A stretch of DNA of 64,000 bases from Hanleya hanleyi (Eukaryota; Mollusca; Polyplacophora; Lepidopleurida; Hanleyidae): the NCBI GenBank assembly GCA_036873755.1, contig JAVTVY010017411.1, positions 1 to 64,000 of the forward strand, in the 5' to 3' direction. Each line of letters starts with the position of its first letter. Positions within the stretch are counted from its first letter, which is position 1. The notes below the pieces were generated by a model. The model saw only the letters and a list, made by a program, of their open reading frames with translations, had not been told where the DNA came from and did not search any database. Made by a program: the position numbers and the translations under genes. Shown here one piece after another: positions 62,871 through 64,000 of this stretch.

Positions 62871-63208
62871 TGTCGGCCGAAGAGTCCACCCAGTACTGGA
62901 CCCAACACAGAAGCGGCCAACGGTGCTAAGATGGCCCCGAGAAAGCCGCCTTTCTGTAACACCTTTTTCTTTTGTGTTTGAGGGACCCGCTTCTGGACTA
63001 AGGTTCGGAGACCTGTCTTATGCTTGGCCAACTTGGTCTTCTGAGGCGGAGTCAGTGGTACGTTGCCTTTTAACAGGTTGTACCCGATCTCGCACAGACA
63101 GCGTACAAGGTCAGGGTCCGCACCGCGTACAATGGTTCGGACTAACTCGGGTGGGGCCGTCTTCAATACACGGAGCGTGGGAGCGTGCTTCCGTACTCGT
63201 GCAGACAT
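62867..63208 (-). CDS. Small basic/hydrophobic Maverick virion protein
   Basis: 113 residues from ATG at 63,208. A basic N-terminus (MSARVRKHAP) leads to a helical middle (LVRCLCEIGYNLLKGNVPLT, then PQKTKLAKHKTGLRTL), a Lys-rich linker (PQTQKKKVLQKGG) and a hydrophobic C-terminus (FLGAILAPLAASVLGPVLGG). This layout resembles adenovirus core/lytic small proteins and is found in Mavericks. It may be a DNA-condensing or membrane-active component; function is inferred only. It is preceded by its own TATA-like box and lies after the poly(A) signal of the ATPase gene, so it begins a new transcript. Confidence 0.7.
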   Translation of the reverse strand: MSARVRKHAPTLRVLKTAPPELVRTIVRGADPDLVRCLCEIGYNLLKGNVPLTPPQKTKLAKHKTGLRTLVQKRVPQTQKKKVLQKGGFLGAILAPLAASVLGPVLGGLFGRQ

Positions 63209-63240
63209 CCTGTACAACTAATGCCAGAACCCACAACGCT

Positions 63241-63254
63241 GCTCTTTTTATCTA
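63241..63254 (-). promoter_or_regulatory. TATA-like box for the structural gene unit
   Basis: GATAAAAAGAGCAGCG on the - strand, 35-45 nt before the small virion protein's ATG. Confidence 0.5.
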
Positions 63255-63294
63255 CCTCATAGACAAAGTCAACCCTGCTGTGGTATTCATTCTT

Positions 63295-63300
63295 TTTATT
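63295..63300 (-). terminator. Polyadenylation signal of the ATPase gene
   Basis: AATAAA on the - strand, 13-14 nt after the hairpin. Confidence 0.65.
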
Positions 63301-63313
63301 ATTCCCCATCATC

Positions 63314-63356
63314 AAACACACAGACCCCAGCTGGGGGAGCCACTGTGGGTGTGTTT
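63314..63356 (-). terminator. 3' UTR hairpin with GGCTCCCCCA loop strand
   Basis: On the - strand aaacacacccacagt pairs with the region ctgtgtgttt around ggctcccccagctgggg. It begins 4 nt after the ATPase stop. Same loop and same spacing to AATAAA as at 23,222-23,260, although the stems differ in sequence. Confidence 0.7.
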
Positions 63357-63359
63357 ACA

Positions 63360-63966
63360 TTATTTTTGCATGTACACGTGGTGGGCCTCTCCGGGAAAGA
63401 TGCCGGTCCGTAGTCGAAGATGGTCGGGGGTGGCTTGCTTGAGGTCGAAGAGCATATACCCGTGCTGAGGGGTTGTGGCATCTTTGAAGGCTTCCAACGC
63501 AAACGGTGTGCGACCGGGATACATCTGTCTCGCCAGGTGCAGCAGTTGAGTGGTATCTCTCGGGTTTTGAAGACCACCAGGTAGTGGGCATTTAAGCTGA
63601 TATTCCGATGTTCTTTGTTTTTACTGAACAGATTCTACACAATGTAGATGATGCTGAGCCGTCGATGATGGCTGCCTTTGGTAAAGAGTTGGGTGACCCG
63701 CGCATCCGTCTCCGCCATGAGATCGTCCAGAACCACCAAGGTGTCGGGTTCCAAATCGGCCAGGTTGGGTAGGCCTTCCACGAACGTGATGTGGGGCATT
63801 GCTGCATACGCTTCCTGCCATTCTCCGTAACACCACACGACTCGAGCAATGGGTGGGGTGGTCATGCTGTCGGCGTGTTGAAGAGCTTCCTGACGAAGTG
63901 CGTTTTGCCGGAACCCGTCGGTCCTGCGATGACGCAAGTGAAGGGATGCTGCCACCCAGGGTCCAT
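63360..63966 (-). pseudogene. FtsK/HerA-type packaging ATPase, broken
   Basis: About 200 codons. The ATG at 63,966 is followed by the P-loop GPTGSGKT (63,925-63,902). The Walker B region DTLVVLDDLM lies at 63,751-63,722. The C-terminal part (RQMYPGRTPFALEAFKDATT, GYMLFDLKQATPDHLRLRTG) ends at 63,360. Three defects: a frameshift between 63,885 and 63,865, an in-frame TAG at 63,637-63,635 and a one-base loss near 63,568. The family pumps DNA into capsids. Each defect is a single-base event, so it was inactivated recently or some are sequencing errors. The TAA stop is 4 nt before the hairpin. Confidence 0.8.
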
Positions 63967-64000
63967 GGTTCGAGGTGTATCCGTTGTCGTGGTAACCCGC

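Larger units (their letters stand above)
56058..64000. mobile_element. Maverick/Polinton (adintovirus-like) element, left 7.9 kb
   Basis: Terminus AGTAGTATATAGCC equals the mini-Maverick terminus for its first 11 bases. The TIR repeats follow to about 57.8 kb. Then come promoter-like repeats, a poly(A) region, and six - strand genes from protease (59,017) to packaging ATPase (63,966). The presumed target duplication is ttcctg (56,052-56,057); the other end is beyond the window, with polymerase and integrase presumably there. Genes are only lightly damaged, so the insertion is much younger than the 41-46 kb copy. Confidence 0.85.

Noticed and set aside
62860..63468. 202-codon + strand ORF
   Set aside because: Runs antisense across three Maverick features, including the poly(A) signal and hairpin, so it is a chance frame.

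Overview
This is eukaryotic, almost certainly metazoan, DNA. It is AT-rich and mostly non-coding, with small exons bounded by GT/AG introns, tRNA-derived SINEs, MITE-like foldbacks, a decayed Ty3/gypsy element, Penelope-like retroelement pieces and several Maverick/Polinton (adintovirus-like) elements. A SINE beginning with GAGTGAGTGAGTG near 14.75 kb resembles repeats abundant in molluscs, so a mollusc (perhaps a gastropod) is my best guess; that is an inference from memory.

One host gene can be followed. Ten exons on the + strand (11,335 to 50,348) encode a 385-residue zinc-dependent alcohol dehydrogenase-like protein (MDR superfamily). All splice phases agree and the frame is open throughout. 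Its introns carry most of the mobile DNA: intron 1 (6.5 kb) holds minisatellites, a 1.5 kb TIR element and tRNA-like repeats; intron 6 (6.4 kb) holds a complete 5,280 bp mini-Maverick with 1.37 kb TIRs and a 6 bp target duplication (TCGGGC); intron 9 (18.9 kb) holds an unpaired Maverick TIR array (31.6-35 kb), large foldbacks and a heavily decayed Maverick (about 41.4-46.1 kb, + strand).

Outside the gene, the left flank (6.6-9.8 kb) has a Penelope-like reverse transcriptase ORF next to a decayed Maverick integrase. The right flank has a decayed Ty3/gypsy pol (51.9-54.7 kb), then a younger Maverick starting at 56,058 and running off the window. That Maverick carries, on the - strand in transcription order, a packaging ATPase (broken), a small basic/hydrophobic virion protein, a proline-rich protein, a penton-like capsid protein, a major capsid protein (two frameshifts) and an adenain-like cysteine protease.

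The Mavericks share a regulatory style: TIRs made of about 150 bp repeats each carrying an NRF-1-like TGCGCATGCGC palindrome, further repeats with CRE (TGACGTCA), YY1-like and CCAAT motifs, and mRNA 3' ends with a hairpin whose loop strand reads GGCTCCCCCA, 14-15 nt before AATAAA. Three copies of one Penelope-like 3' end lie in or beside Maverick genes.
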